From: an uncultured Bacteroidales bacterium
Lineage (GTDB): Bacteria; Bacteroidota; Bacteroidia; Bacteroidales; Marinilabiliaceae
Length of the DNA stretch: 64,000 nucleotides
Assembly (NCBI GenBank): GCA_934699135.1
Contig: CAKUVM010000001.1
Location: 1 to 64,000 of the forward strand
Direction: 5' to 3'
Shown: piece by piece, positions 1-9,184 of the stretch
Layout of the letters: every line of letters starts with the position of its first letter
Numbering within the stretch: position 1 is the stretch's first letter
Translations under genes and position numbers: made by a program
The notes under the pieces: generated by a model
The model's input: the letters and a program-made list of their open reading frames with translations, nothing else
What the model was told of the DNA's origin: nothing
The model's database searches: none

Positions 1-101
1 TGTTTAACCAACTGACTTTTAATTATTTACGCTGTCGCATAGCATTTATTTTCACATAATTCAAAACAGCTTCTAAATGTTCAATTTAAAGATTCATTAC
101 A

Positions 102-341
102 ATGAAGAAGATTCTGCTAGTAGCTGCATTGGCCTTGGTCGCAGCATTCTTGCCTGACACAGCGAAGGCAGCAGCAAGCAACCACAACGGGCTTGGCCTC
201 AACATCGCAGCCACCAGCAGCACTTCAGTCACCGATGCCGCAAAGTGCGAGACCGTGGTCATCGTCAAGGGTGGCAACGGAGATGTGGTGATCGAAGTCC
301 CTGACGACGTAGTTATAATTATCGTCCCCGGCAGGAGATAG
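102..341 (+). CDS. Small secreted protein of unknown function
   Basis: A 79-residue protein with a clear Sec signal peptide: Met-Lys-Lys, a hydrophobic core over residues 4-16 and a likely cleavage after an Ala-rich stretch near residues 22-25. The mature part is only about 55 residues and rich in Ala, Ser and Val; it ends in a Val/Ile-rich beta-like tail closed by Pro-Gly-Arg-Arg. I recognise no domain. An A-rich leader precedes the ATG, as is common in Bacteroidota. It lies on the same strand as the GLPGLI protein downstream, with an 80-bp gap, so it may or may not be co-transcribed. The signal peptide argues for a real gene; the function is unknown. Confidence 0.6.
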   Translation: MKKILLVAALALVAAFLPDTAKAAASNHNGLGLNIAATSSTSVTDAAKCETVVIVKGGNGDVVIEVPDDVVIIIVPGRR

Positions 342-420
342 GCTCGCTAATCACCTATGGCAATGGCTAGCCCGTTTGGTGGCTCGTCATTGCTCTTTTG
401 ACTTTTAACACACCCACTCT

Positions 421-1137
421 ATGACACACTCAAAGACAATCTTCACCAGCCTGCTTGCAACCATGTCGGCCATAGCCGCCACCGCGCAGCCCGTGGCTCT
501 CGACGTGCAATACGTCAACACTCTAAAGACGCCCAAGACGCTGGACCAGATTGAGGACATTGCCACAAGGCAGGCAACGATGGACTATTTTCAAAACTAC
601 AAGGAGACATTCTCGCTCTATTACAACGGCACTGACGTTACTTTTTGCAGAGGCGAGAAGACGGACACCGCAGGAGTAGACGTGGCAAAGCAGGCGAGGC
701 ACTATATGAACTTACGCACGCGGAAAACACTAGAGACGAAGAGCCTGATGGACAAAGAGTTCGTTGTGAAAGGTACTATGCTGGACATTGACTGGGACAT
801 AGACACGGAGAAAAGCAAGACCATACTCGGCAAGCTATGTTACCGCGCCACGGCGGGGCCGGACACCGCGCAAACCGTGGCATGGTTCTGCCCGGAGATA
901 GCGGCCCCCGTGGGCCCGATGGGGACGAACGGCACGCCAGGACTAATATTAAAACTGAGCACCCCGGGGGCGGACTATGAGGCCACGCAGATTGAGGCCA
1001 CGCGGCCAGACATCCCCATAAAACAGCCTAGAGAGAAAGACACGGTGACGGCAGAAGAATATAAAAAGGCGGAGAGACGATTCATGGCCAGCATAGGGGC
1101 CAAAGAGGGTGGCGGGATACAAGTGATTGAACTATAA
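421..1137 (+). CDS. GLPGLI family protein
   Basis: A secreted protein of 238 residues with an N-terminal signal peptide (cleavage near residues 20-22, after Ala-Thr-Ala). The family is named after a Gly-Leu-Pro-Gly-Leu-Ile motif; here the matching segment reads Gly-Thr-Pro-Gly-Leu-Ile-Leu near residue 168, preceded by the usual Trp/Phe-Cys-Pro-Glu-Ile approach. Charged residues dominate the last 50 positions. GLPGLI proteins are typical of Bacteroidota and are often encoded next to a large outer-membrane receptor, as here: the next gene begins 9 bp after the stop. The two probably form an operon and act together at the outer membrane; the biochemical role of the family is not established. Confidence 0.85.
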   Translation: MTHSKTIFTSLLATMSAIAATAQPVALDVQYVNTLKTPKTLDQIEDIATRQATMDYFQNYKETFSLYYNGTDVTFCRGEKTDTAGVDVAKQARHYMNLRTRKTLETKSLMDKEFVVKGTMLDIDWDIDTEKSKTILGKLCYRATAGPDTAQTVAWFCPEIAAPVGPMGTNGTPGLILKLSTPGADYEATQIEATRPDIPIKQPREKDTVTAEEYKKAERRFMASIGAKEGGGIQVIEL

Positions 1138-1146
1138 GGAATCAGC

Positions 1147-3765
1147 ATGACCAAACGCACAATTATGTTGGCCCTGAGCCTCGCACTGGGGCTCGGGGCC
1201 TCGGCTCAGAACGCCTTTGAGCTGCGCGGGGCCGTGACCGACGAGCGAGGCGAGCCACTGCCGTTCGCGACCATAGCCACATCGGCCGACAGCCTTGGGA
1301 AAAGCGTAGGCAGCTTCGCTGTGAGCGGGCAAGACGGAAGCTTCAAGGTGAAGATAAAAGACACGGACGCAAAGTGGTGGGTCACAGTGCGCAGCGTGGG
1401 TTACCAGACACACCGCCAGGCGTGGGGCAAAGAGACGTTTTTGCGCATAAGGATGCGCGAAGACAGCAAGACGATAGCCGACGTGACGGTAAAAGCCTCG
1501 GCCTACGGGGCAAAAGTGGGCACAGACACCGTGACGTTCACAACATCCGTCTTCCGCAACGGCAGCGAGCAGAACATGGCGGACGTGATAAAGAAACTGC
1601 CGGGCATGGCCGTGCAAGAAGACGGGAGCATGACGTTCAAGGGCCAGAAAGTGGAAAAGTTCATGGTGGACGGCAAAGACGCCCTGTCGGGCGGCAGCGC
1701 GACCAAGACACTGCCGGCCGACTTTGCCGAAAGCGTTGAACTGATAGAGAATTACTCTGACGGCAACGTGGCCGACGCCTTCAGCTCGCGGCGCAAGACG
1801 GCCATGAACATAAAGACTGACGGCACGCGCAAGACCGCCTTCTACGCCCAGGCCATGGGCGGCGCCAAGAACAAGTTCGACCTCCGCAGCTCGGCATTCT
1901 CATTCGGCTCCGCCCAGAGCGGCTCCGCCACATTCAACGTCAACAACACGGGCGAGGCCGTATTCTCCATCATGGACTACATAAACGCCTCCGGAGGCAT
2001 GAGCAGCCTAAGCGAAGCGGCGCAGAAAGGAGAGGCTCTGACAATCAGCGATGAAGAGTATTCCATACTGGCCAAGGGCGAGGACGAGCACAGGAGGACG
2101 GCAGGAGTGGCGTCGGCCAACGCCACCATAACGGGCAGAAGCGGCTACACGCTGAACATTAGCGCAATAGGACACGCCACGGCCGCCAAGCGACGGAGCG
2201 AGAGCTCGGTGAAATATGTCACGGGAAACGGGCCGCTACGGCGCGCGAACGCGACAAACGATGACAAGGAAGGACGACTAGCCACAGCCCTCCTGAACCA
2301 AAAACTAGACCGAGGCGGACGACTGAGCCTACGAGCCACGACAAAACTTATGTGGACACGGAGCGACAAGACATCGGCCCACAACGAGAGCGAGACTGAC
2401 GGCGCCACGACAAACCACGATGACGACACGTGGCTACGCTCGGCAGGGGTGAGCCAAACGCTTACGGCCAGCACGCTGCGCGACGGACGGATGGCATATT
2501 ACGGCCTGAGCCTCACGGCGCGTCACTCCGACAGTCGGACACGGGCCACCACAGACAGGCGGTTGCCAGACGCACTGCGCACGGATGCGGGCTTTGGCCA
2601 AAAGCGCGAGACAAAAGAGCTTGGCGCAAGTTGCCACGCCGGCGTCATTGTGCCGATAGGCCTCGGAGTGGGAATAAAAGGCCAGGCGACAGCAAGCACA
2701 GGGCTGTGGAAAGCCAAAGCCGACGCAGGCCAAGGCAAAGAGAAACTGACAGACAACACACTGAGCGCGTATGCAGGACTGACCCGGGCCAAGGGGCTGT
2801 GGACATTCGACGCAGGCGTGCAGGTGGTGGCATATGGGCAAAAAGCCGACACCGGCGGGCGGGGCGAATGGTGGAAATGGGCCGTGGAACCCTCTGTGCG
2901 CATGGGGTGGGCCTTCAGCAAAGCCAGCAAACTGGCGGCCAACGCCAGCTACAAATATGCGCCGCGGAGCCTGGACGACATCTCGCGCATGACGCTGCTA
3001 ACGGCCTACGACGCACTGAGGCTGCCGTCGGCAGCGGGCGCGGAGGGTTCACGGCAGCTCAAAGCCGACCTGACATATAGCCTCTTCAGCCAATTCTCAC
3101 GAACAGTGGTCTATGCCACAGTCTCATACGGCAAAGAGACCGGAGCCTTGATGAAAGACTACGTAACGGACGGCTACATAAGCACCCAACAGAACCGCGA
3201 AGGCGGACGGAATGAGACGGCGAGCGTGAGAGCCTACTTGAACAAAGGAGTCGGCGGGATTCCACTCTACGTCAAGGCCTCGGCAGAGGCGGGCGGCACA
3301 AACACGCGGACATCTCGCGGCGGCGAGGCGCAAGACATGAAAGACCGGAACGCCCGTGGGACACTAGGCCTGCAGACGCGCTTCCACTCCATCCCCGTCA
3401 ACGCCGAAGTGAGCGGAAACTACTCGTGGGCTCGCACCAAAATAGAGCGGCTGGACATAGAGAACACCGGCAAAAACTATGGGGCTAAAGCCGCCATCAC
3501 ATATTCCCGAAAGAAATTCTCCGCCACCCTCACCGGTAAGTGGAGCAAAGGCACAAACTCCAGCTACTCCGTGGTGGACCGCGACGCTGACATCGCGGCC
3601 TCATACAAGTGGAAGTTCTTAACCTTCAAAATCAGCGGAATGAACATAGGGCACCTGGACGGCCGCGACTGGGTGACGGAAAGCACCACACCCTCCGTGT
3701 GCGCAACATCGCGCTACGGCAGGATGCCTGGTCACATCATGGCCGGAGTCAGCATAAACAAATAG
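1147..3765 (+). CDS. Large outer-membrane beta-barrel receptor (CarboxypepD_reg-like plus TonB receptor-type barrel)
   Basis: An 872-residue outer-membrane protein. Residues 1-20 are a signal peptide ending Ala-Ser-Ala-Gln. Residues 25-110 look like a carboxypeptidase-regulatory-like beta-sandwich (pattern LRGAVTDERGEPLPFA...), followed by a plug-like segment at about 115-230 (KKLPGMAVQEDG, VDGKDAL) and then a barrel rich in alternating aromatic and polar residues. This layout matches the receptors that pair with GLPGLI proteins. Members are thought to take up or bind ligands with TonB energy; no ligand can be read from the sequence. It lies 9 bp after the GLPGLI gene and is followed by a strong terminator, so the two form a short operon. 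Confidence 0.85.
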   Translation: MTKRTIMLALSLALGLGASAQNAFELRGAVTDERGEPLPFATIATSADSLGKSVGSFAVSGQDGSFKVKIKDTDAKWWVTVRSVGYQTHRQAWGKETFLRIRMREDSKTIADVTVKASAYGAKVGTDTVTFTTSVFRNGSEQNMADVIKKLPGMAVQEDGSMTFKGQKVEKFMVDGKDALSGGSATKTLPADFAESVELIENYSDGNVADAFSSRRKTAMNIKTDGTRKTAFYAQAMGGAKNKFDLRSSAFSFGSAQSGSATFNVNNTGEAVFSIMDYINASGGMSSLSEAAQKGEALTISDEEYSILAKGEDEHRRTAGVASANATITGRSGYTLNISAIGHATAAKRRSESSVKYVTGNGPLRRANATNDDKEGRLATALLNQKLDRGGRLSLRATTKLMWTRSDKTSAHNESETDGATTNHDDDTWLRSAGVSQTLTASTLRDGRMAYYGLSLTARHSDSRTRATTDRRLPDALRTDAGFGQKRETKELGASCHAGVIVPIGLGVGIKGQATASTGLWKAKADAGQGKEKLTDNTLSAYAGLTRAKGLWTFDAGVQVVAYGQKADTGGRGEWWKWAVEPSVRMGWAFSKASKLAANASYKYAPRSLDDISRMTLLTAYDALRLPSAAGAEGSRQLKADLTYSLFSQFSRTVVYATVSYGKETGALMKDYVTDGYISTQQNREGGRNETASVRAYLNKGVGGIPLYVKASAEAGGTNTRTSRGGEAQDMKDRNARGTLGLQTRFHSIPVNAEVSGNYSWARTKIERLDIENTGKNYGAKAAITYSRKKFSATLTGKWSKGTNSSYSVVDRDADIAASYKWKFLTFKISGMNIGHLDGRDWVTESTTPSVCATSRYGRMPGHIMAGVSINK

Positions 3766-3795
3766 GCAAGCCACAGCGAACAGAAAAAGCCTTTT

Positions 3796-3833
3796 CGCGC
3801 CCGCGCCTTGTGTGTGCGCGGGCGCGTTGTTTT
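3796..3833 (+). terminator. Rho-independent terminator after the GLPGLI/receptor pair
   Basis: Perfect 11-bp G+C stem (CGCGCCCGCGC pairing with GCGCGGGCGCG) around a 9-nt loop, followed by a T-rich run. It sits 30 bp after the receptor stop codon. Confidence 0.8.
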
Positions 3834-4082
3834 ACCCGCACAGGCGACCAGGATGTTTGTTGAGGAATGGCGCAGTTTTGCGTGGAGGAGGCTCGGGTTT
3901 GGTTGAATATAGCTGCGCCGCCAGCCGATGGCGAATGGGATTCTTTCGAAATACCATACCTTTGCAAAGGCAAATTGAGGGTCACCTATAACGAACAATT
4001 GCTAGCACCGCACCCACCGCAAGGCAAATAGTTTGCAAGTCACTCACACTAAAGTTAAACCAACATAAAAATTTCTGTTTTA
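3834..4082 (+). promoter_or_regulatory. Leader A: upstream region of the first barrel copy
   Basis: Non-coding. It contains an exact Bacteroidota -7 match, TACCTTTG, at 3957-3964, without a convincing -33 element. The part from about 3975 resembles leader B (about 4945-5060) upstream of the lipoprotein gene: both share segments such as ATAACGAACAA, GCACCGCACCCACCGC and AGTTAAACC in the same order, and both end at an ATGACAC start. The leader was therefore duplicated along with the downstream coding sequence. Confidence 0.6.
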
Positions 4083-4789
4083 ATGACACATACGAGGATT
4101 ACCTTTGCGGTATTTTCTCTAGCATCTTTTAGAAAAAACATTTTCATCGTTGTCATTTCTCTGTTTTCCTCTTTGGCGAACGCCCAGTGGCGACTTGACG
4201 GTGGCGTGCGAATGGGACGCAGCAACCTGAGGTTTATGCAAGATGAGGACAGATGCAAGAGTTATTTGCCAATGACATTTCACGCTTCTTTCTCCTGGGG
4301 AGCGGATGCCAATGCAGGCTACGAGTTCAAGTATGGCTTGGGACTCTACTCCGGCGCGCTGTATGACCACATCCGCACATATGGCGCACTGCGCGGCTAC
4401 CGAGATGTGCATGGAGTGGAGCATAAGATGCCGCTGCACAAGCACTCTTTTGACTTTGTGACAGTCCCGCTAAAACTTGAATACAGAACCTTGCGCGATA
4501 TCGTAAGGCCGTATGTGGGGCTGGGAGCCTCGTTTCTAGTGCATAAAGGGATAAATTTCACACAAAAAAACATGGGAGCGGTGATCTTAGTTCTCTTTGT
4601 CGGGGCACTTTTAAATATCACGCCGTGACGCCAACGTTCCTTTTCGGCCTTAACTTGGAGTTCAAGCGGTTCATTGCGGGCATAGCGGTGCGGCGCGACT
4701 TGAACGACTTTTGGGAGGATGACACACAAAGCATGAGCTCATTTCGCGTCAGGCAGGTGACTGGCAAGATTGGCTACAGGATTTTCTGA
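4083..4789 (+). pseudogene. Frameshifted first copy of an outer-membrane beta-barrel protein
   Basis: This is a close paralogue of the intact barrel gene at 6101-6760; the two are nearly identical from the mature N-terminus onward. The frame runs from a signal peptide (hydrophobic core, cleavage near Asn-Ala-Gln) through about 160 barrel residues. Near 4563-4575, next to an A7 tract, it is one base shorter than the intact copy, so the protein stops at 4628 after about 15 out-of-frame residues. The expected remainder, including the C-terminal strands, is still present in another frame up to the equivalent stop at 4787-4789. The signal peptide differs from that of the intact copy, and the first bases match the start of the lipoprotein gene, suggesting a chimeric 5' end. 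A sequencing error in the A tract is possible but less likely, given other substitutions nearby. Confidence 0.8.
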
Positions 4790-4838
4790 ACTTTTGACCA
4801 AGAGACGTGAAGACACGGAGCTTTTGGGGGATGCTGAC
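4179..4838 (+). repeat. Tandem duplication, left copy
   Basis: About 660 bp that is highly similar to 6149-6812. It covers the mature barrel coding region, the spacer after it and the first codons of the downstream receptor gene: GTGAAGACACGG at 4807 matches GTGAAAACACGA at 6783. Similarity fades just after ATGCTGAC. Confidence 0.85.
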
Positions 4839-4912
4839 AGGGACTATTATATATGGATGCAACCCTTACCGCCGAACCTATCCAAAACATTGACCAAAAC
4901 CACATACGCAAT

Positions 4913-4943
4913 TTGCGTATTCATTCAGAATATTATAAATTTG
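4913..4943 (+). promoter_or_regulatory. Promoter of the lipoprotein-barrel-receptor operon
   Basis: Exact -7 element TAAATTTG at 4936-4943, with TTG at 4913-4915 exactly 20 nt upstream: the Bacteroidota housekeeping pattern. A leader of roughly 110 nt follows to the ATG at 5061. The 270 bp between the pseudogene stop and that ATG hold no other gene. Confidence 0.65.
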
Positions 4944-5060
4944 CGCCAACAATTGAGCTGCACTTATAACGAACAACAGCTTGCACCGCACCCACCGCGA
5001 CGCAGCACATTTTATAAGTTCTGCCCGACCAAGTTAAACCTACACGAAATTCTTAATTAC

Positions 5061-6098
5061 ATGACACTTAGAAAAGTGACACTTTGGGCATTGCCATTGG
5101 CTGTCACAACCATCGCTTGCTGCGATGAGAGCCTCACACCAAGCGACAAAGCCACCTTCGCAACCGCCCAAGAACTAACCGTGGAGCAAGACGCCCTGCA
5201 CTTCGCAACATCCGATGACTACTTCCGCATTGGAGTGGAGTTGGCCAATATGGACCCAGACGAGCGGAAGGCCTGGGAGACGAGCCAGGGGTTCAGCTCG
5301 CTGCTGACGTACACCGATGAAGTGATGGACAACTTCGAGCTACGGCTAGGGGAAGCCATGGGAAGAGCCGACATCTTCAGCGTCTCAGCGGACAGCATGA
5401 TTGACACAGACATCCCGCTAATGCTGGCCGCCGTGGCAAACAAGGAGGGTTATTTCTACATTGGAAACACCATTTGCAAGGTGGACAACCAAAGCATGGC
5501 CTCCGTGGAGAGCGGAACTGAGTCAGACGTTGACGCAGCCCTGCGCACGGGCGTAGTTCCCAATGGCTTACCGGGCAATGTTCTAAATCACAGAGCGGGA
5601 GGAAACCTCAAAGCCACCACTACTGAAAAGAGAATCACCAGATTAAGCGGCAAGACAAGAAACCAGCACCACTGGATGGATTACTCAATTTGTGTAGAGT
5701 TGGTGCAAGACGGTAAAACACCAATTGAGCATGCGCAGATACAAATTGAGCAAAGGTCTAAGAACTTCGAAAAGAAGAGGCGCAGATGGAGAGAGCACCG
5801 GTGTTCAAATGTCTACCGGGGTGTTATGGCCAGAGTTCACCACCCGTCTCTGCCAGAGATAAGGGGCTTGCACTGTGAAGAGTTATATCCCGGCGACTAC
5901 TATGGCAAGTCGAACCGAGTAAACCACAGTCACATTGTGCCAGTAAAAGACTTATACAGGGGGCGGGCTTTTGAGATAAGTCCAGAAGCACCATATTTCC
6001 TTAGTCTTTTGGGTTCTATCTCTTCCGAAGAGATGAATACCATTGGCTCCACCGACATATCCCTATATAATCTCTTCGAAGAAGAGTACAGAAAATAG
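5061..6098 (+). CDS. Lipoprotein of unknown function
   Basis: A 345-residue protein. The start at ATGACACTTAG is chosen because it gives a clean lipoprotein signal: basic N-terminus, hydrophobic stretch and a Cys near residue 20 after Thr-Ile-Ala. The open frame extends further upstream, but that part is a shadow of the duplicated barrel gene. The mature protein is acidic in its first half; around residues 185-260 it turns basic, with several Lys/Arg clusters and many His residues (for example Asn-Gln-His-His-Trp). I do not recognise the fold. It ends 2 bp before the intact barrel gene, so it is the first gene of an operon lipoprotein-barrel-receptor-DUF4249 lipoprotein and may be a surface accessory protein of the receptor. 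Confidence 0.7.
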   Translation: MTLRKVTLWALPLAVTTIACCDESLTPSDKATFATAQELTVEQDALHFATSDDYFRIGVELANMDPDERKAWETSQGFSSLLTYTDEVMDNFELRLGEAMGRADIFSVSADSMIDTDIPLMLAAVANKEGYFYIGNTICKVDNQSMASVESGTESDVDAALRTGVVPNGLPGNVLNHRAGGNLKATTTEKRITRLSGKTRNQHHWMDYSICVELVQDGKTPIEHAQIQIEQRSKNFEKKRRRWREHRCSNVYRGVMARVHHPSLPEIRGLHCEELYPGDYYGKSNRVNHSHIVPVKDLYRGRAFEISPEAPYFLSLLGSISSEEMNTIGSTDISLYNLFEEEYRK

Positions 6099-6100
6099 TT

Positions 6101-6760
6101 ATGAAAACAACAATTGCTCTCATCTTATTTCTACTTTCGACCTCTGTAAACGCCCAATGGCGTCTTGACGGTGGCGTGCGAGTGGGACGCAGCAACCTGA
6201 GGTTTATGCAAGATGAGGACAGGCGCAAGAGTTATTTGCCCATGACATTTCACGCTTCTTTCTCCTGGGGAGCAGACGTCAATGCAGGCTACGAGTTCAA
6301 GCATGGCTTGGGACTATACTCTGGCACACAGTATGACCATATCCGTACATATGGCGCACTGCGCGGCTACCGAGACGTTCATGGAGTGGAGCATAAGATG
6401 CCGCTGCACAAGCACTCTTTTGACTTTGTGACAGTCCCATTAAAACTTGAATACAGAACCTTGCGAAATGTCGTGAGGCCGTACGTGGGGCTGGGAGCCT
6501 CCTTCCTAGTGCACAAAGGGATAAATTTCACGCAAAAGACCTACGGGAGCGGGGATCTTAGCTCTCTTTACCGAGGCTCTTTTAAGTATCACGCCGTGAC
6601 GCCAACGTTCCTTTTCGGCCTCAACTTGGAGTATAAACGGTTCATAGCTGGCATAGTAGTTCGGCGCGATCTGAACGACTTCTGGGAGGATGACACACAA
6701 AGCATGAGCTCCTTTCGCGTAAGGCAGGTGACCGGCAAGATTGGCTACCGGATTTTCTGA
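6101..6760 (+). CDS. Outer-membrane beta-barrel protein (intact copy, PorT-like family)
   Basis: A 219-residue protein with a signal peptide (MKTTIALILF..., cleavage before Gln-Trp-Arg) and a mature part made of amphipathic beta-strands. The GVRVGRSNLRF opening, GLGLYSG and PYVGLGASFLVHKG segments and a C-terminal KIGYRIF ending in Phe are typical of small 8-10-strand outer-membrane barrels. It lies 2 bp after the lipoprotein stop and 22 bp before the receptor start. Its frameshifted twin lies 2 kb upstream. No enzyme motif is visible; it probably has a structural or partner role with the adjacent receptor. Confidence 0.8.
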   Translation: MKTTIALILFLLSTSVNAQWRLDGGVRVGRSNLRFMQDEDRRKSYLPMTFHASFSWGADVNAGYEFKHGLGLYSGTQYDHIRTYGALRGYRDVHGVEHKMPLHKHSFDFVTVPLKLEYRTLRNVVRPYVGLGASFLVHKGINFTQKTYGSGDLSSLYRGSFKYHAVTPTFLFGLNLEYKRFIAGIVVRRDLNDFWEDDTQSMSSFRVRQVTGKIGYRIF

Positions 6761-6812
6761 ACCATTTATCAAGAGAAGAGACGTGAAAACACGAAGATTG
6801 GGGATGCTGACC
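6149..6812 (+). repeat. Tandem duplication, right copy
   Basis: Counterpart of 4179-4838. This copy carries the intact reading frame, and the receptor gene continues beyond its right edge, so it is likely the ancestral arrangement. Confidence 0.85.
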
Positions 6813-9149
6813 GCGGCAGTTTTGGCGGCTGCAAGCCCTGGCGCCATTGGCCAGACGCGGACCGTGAGCGGCCACGTGGTTGACGCGCGCACGGGCGAAA
6901 GCGTGGCCTTCGCCAGCTGCGCCGACCCCGCAACGGGGCGAGGCACGACGACGAACAGCTACGGATTTTTCAGCCTACAAGCCACACCAGGCACCAGCCT
7001 GACAATATCTTGCATGGGATACGACCCAGTGGAACTCAAAGCTGCGCAATGGGCGGACAGCTCAATGGTGATCCGCCTCAAACCCAAAGACTTGACACTA
7101 GACGAGGTGACAGTGAGCGCCACAGTGCCGCAGGTGGAGATGACGCAGATGAGCAAAAGCTCGGTGCCTGTGGCTCTGGTGGGGGCCATGCCGTCGTTTT
7201 CGGGAGAGCCGGACGTGATGAAGGCCATAACGTTCTTGCCAGGCGTCTCGGCCGGGCGAGACGGGATGTCAGACATATTTGTGCGCGGCGGCGACCGGGG
7301 GCAAAACCTCATTTTGCTAGACGGGATGAAGATATACAACTCCAACCATCTGTTTGGCCTTGTATCGCTCTTCAATACGGACATTGTGAGGAACGTAGAC
7401 GTCTTCAAGGGCATTTTCCCCGCCGAATATGGAGGCAGGCTGGCATCGGTGATAAACGTGCTTAGCCGAGACGGGAACACCGAGGAACGGCATCACCACC
7501 TGAGCGTGGGCATGCTATCCAGCGCGCTCTCGTCAGAAGGCCCCATTGGGGACGGGAGGCTGACATATAGCCTGGCGGCCAGGGCGGGATATAACGACTT
7601 GTTCAACATAAAGGCCAAGAGGGACTTCAATAACTTGGACTTCAACGCCCCCTCGACCTACAACTCTATGAACTCCAACTATGTGAGCGACTCGTTTTAT
7701 GACATAAATGGCCGCGTGCGGTGGCGAGTCTCACCCACGGCCTCGCTGACCCTCTCCGCCATCATAGGGTCGGACTTCGAGCACTGGGGCGAGGCCATCG
7801 GCATGCGCGAGGTGGCCGATCGCGAGGTGGGCCGCACGGCCATACGCAACAACGCCGCCTCGCTGGCGTTCTCGAAGAGTTTCACGCGCGTCTTCTGGCG
7901 CACGCAAGCCTCACTGACGAGTTACAGAAACACCACCCGGAGCGACACCGACACGAGAAACATGACGAACAAAGAGTTTACGCGCAGTGGCATGAGGCAC
8001 GCTAGCGAACTCCAGGACCTGTCTCTCAACAGCCGTATGGAGGCGGATGCCGGCATATGTCATTTTAAAGGCGGAGGCGAGGTGAGCAGATATATCTTCA
8101 GGCCATCGAGAATGAAGTTTTATGACATTGACGCGAAAGGAGTCCGAAGAGACAGCACATCGGCGGCAGGAGGCAAGACGCGTTCCGTGGAGGCGAGCCT
8201 ATATGCCGACAACGAGATGAGGCTCACGAGCCGATGGAGCCTGGACGCGGGATTGCGCGCCACGGCATATCACGTTGACGACACGACATACATGCGTCTG
8301 GAGCCTCGACTCTCAACGCGTTTCCTCATATCGCCGAGGCTTTCGGTCAAGGCCGGATATAGTTCTTCTAACCAGTTCAACCACGCCATTCTCAACTATG
8401 TGGGGGAGGTGGAGAGCGAGGCGTGGATGGCCGCCACGAAGCAGATGCCCCCACAGCACGCCGACCAATGGGCCGCGGGCCTCTTTTTTGCCGATGACGA
8501 GAGGCGCATAAACGTCTCCATGGAGGGTTTCTACAAGAAGATGAGCCACTTGCTCCACTTCCGCAGCATGAAGGTGCTGGACAGCGGTGGCAAGACGCTA
8601 GACAAGGGCGTGAACACCGATGGCGACGGGCGAGCCTACGGCCTAGAGCTGATGGCCTCGAAGGACTTTGACCACGGGGTGAGCCTCAACGCCGCCTACA
8701 CCCTTCAGGTGAGTGAGCGTAAGTTCGCCAACATCAACGGCGGGCGGTGGTTCCCATTCCTCTTCGACCGCAAGCACCAGCTGACGCTCGTGGCCATGTG
8801 GAAGATAAACAGGCTGTGGGACGCCAGCGCCACGTTCAACCTGGCCTCCGGCAACCCCTTCACCATGCCCACGGCCAGGGTGAGGGGCGACATGGTCAGC
8901 GACTTCAGCTACTTGGTATACACCGACATAAACAACCGCCGCACGCCAGCCTACCACCGTCTGGATCTCAACGCCTCGCGCGAGCATACGGGCCGCCGAG
9001 GGGTGAGGATGAAGTGGACAATGAACATATATAACGCCTACGCCCACAAAAACCCCTCTAGAGTGAGATATGGCGGCCGAGACAGCAAGGCCGAAGTGGA
9101 ATCGGACTACTCCATATTGCCGTCACTCAGCTACTCCATATGGTTCTGA
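6783..9149 (+). CDS. TonB-dependent receptor
   Basis: A 788-residue receptor from the GTG chosen here, which gives a compact signal peptide (VKTRRLGMLTAAVLAAA, cleavage near Ala-Ile-Gly-Gln) and is preceded by the purine-rich AAGAGAAGAG. A start further upstream would overlap the barrel gene. Domains: carboxypeptidase-regulatory-like sandwich at about 25-105; plug at about 115-230, with the classic VRGGDRGQNLILLDGMKIYN and PAEYGGRLASVINV segments; then a 22-strand-type barrel to the C-terminal Ile-Trp-Phe. It is expected to import a ligand across the outer membrane with TonB/ExbBD energy. The next gene is a DUF4249 lipoprotein, a recurrent partner of such receptors. The substrate cannot be inferred. 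Confidence 0.9.
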   Translation: MKTRRLGMLTAAVLAAASPGAIGQTRTVSGHVVDARTGESVAFASCADPATGRGTTTNSYGFFSLQATPGTSLTISCMGYDPVELKAAQWADSSMVIRLKPKDLTLDEVTVSATVPQVEMTQMSKSSVPVALVGAMPSFSGEPDVMKAITFLPGVSAGRDGMSDIFVRGGDRGQNLILLDGMKIYNSNHLFGLVSLFNTDIVRNVDVFKGIFPAEYGGRLASVINVLSRDGNTEERHHHLSVGMLSSALSSEGPIGDGRLTYSLAARAGYNDLFNIKAKRDFNNLDFNAPSTYNSMNSNYVSDSFYDINGRVRWRVSPTASLTLSAIIGSDFEHWGEAIGMREVADREVGRTAIRNNAASLAFSKSFTRVFWRTQASLTSYRNTTRSDTDTRNMTNKEFTRSGMRHASELQDLSLNSRMEADAGICHFKGGGEVSRYIFRPSRMKFYDIDAKGVRRDSTSAAGGKTRSVEASLYADNEMRLTSRWSLDAGLRATAYHVDDTTYMRLEPRLSTRFLISPRLSVKAGYSSSNQFNHAILNYVGEVESEAWMAATKQMPPQHADQWAAGLFFADDERRINVSMEGFYKKMSHLLHFRSMKVLDSGGKTLDKGVNTDGDGRAYGLELMASKDFDHGVSLNAAYTLQVSERKFANINGGRWFPFLFDRKHQLTLVAMWKINRLWDASATFNLASGNPFTMPTARVRGDMVSDFSYLVYTDINNRRTPAYHRLDLNASREHTGRRGVRMKWTMNIYNAYAHKNPSRVRYGGRDSKAEVESDYSILPSLSYSIWF

Positions 9150-9184
9150 GCCGCACGGGGCCAATTTGAAAAAGAGAGAAACAG

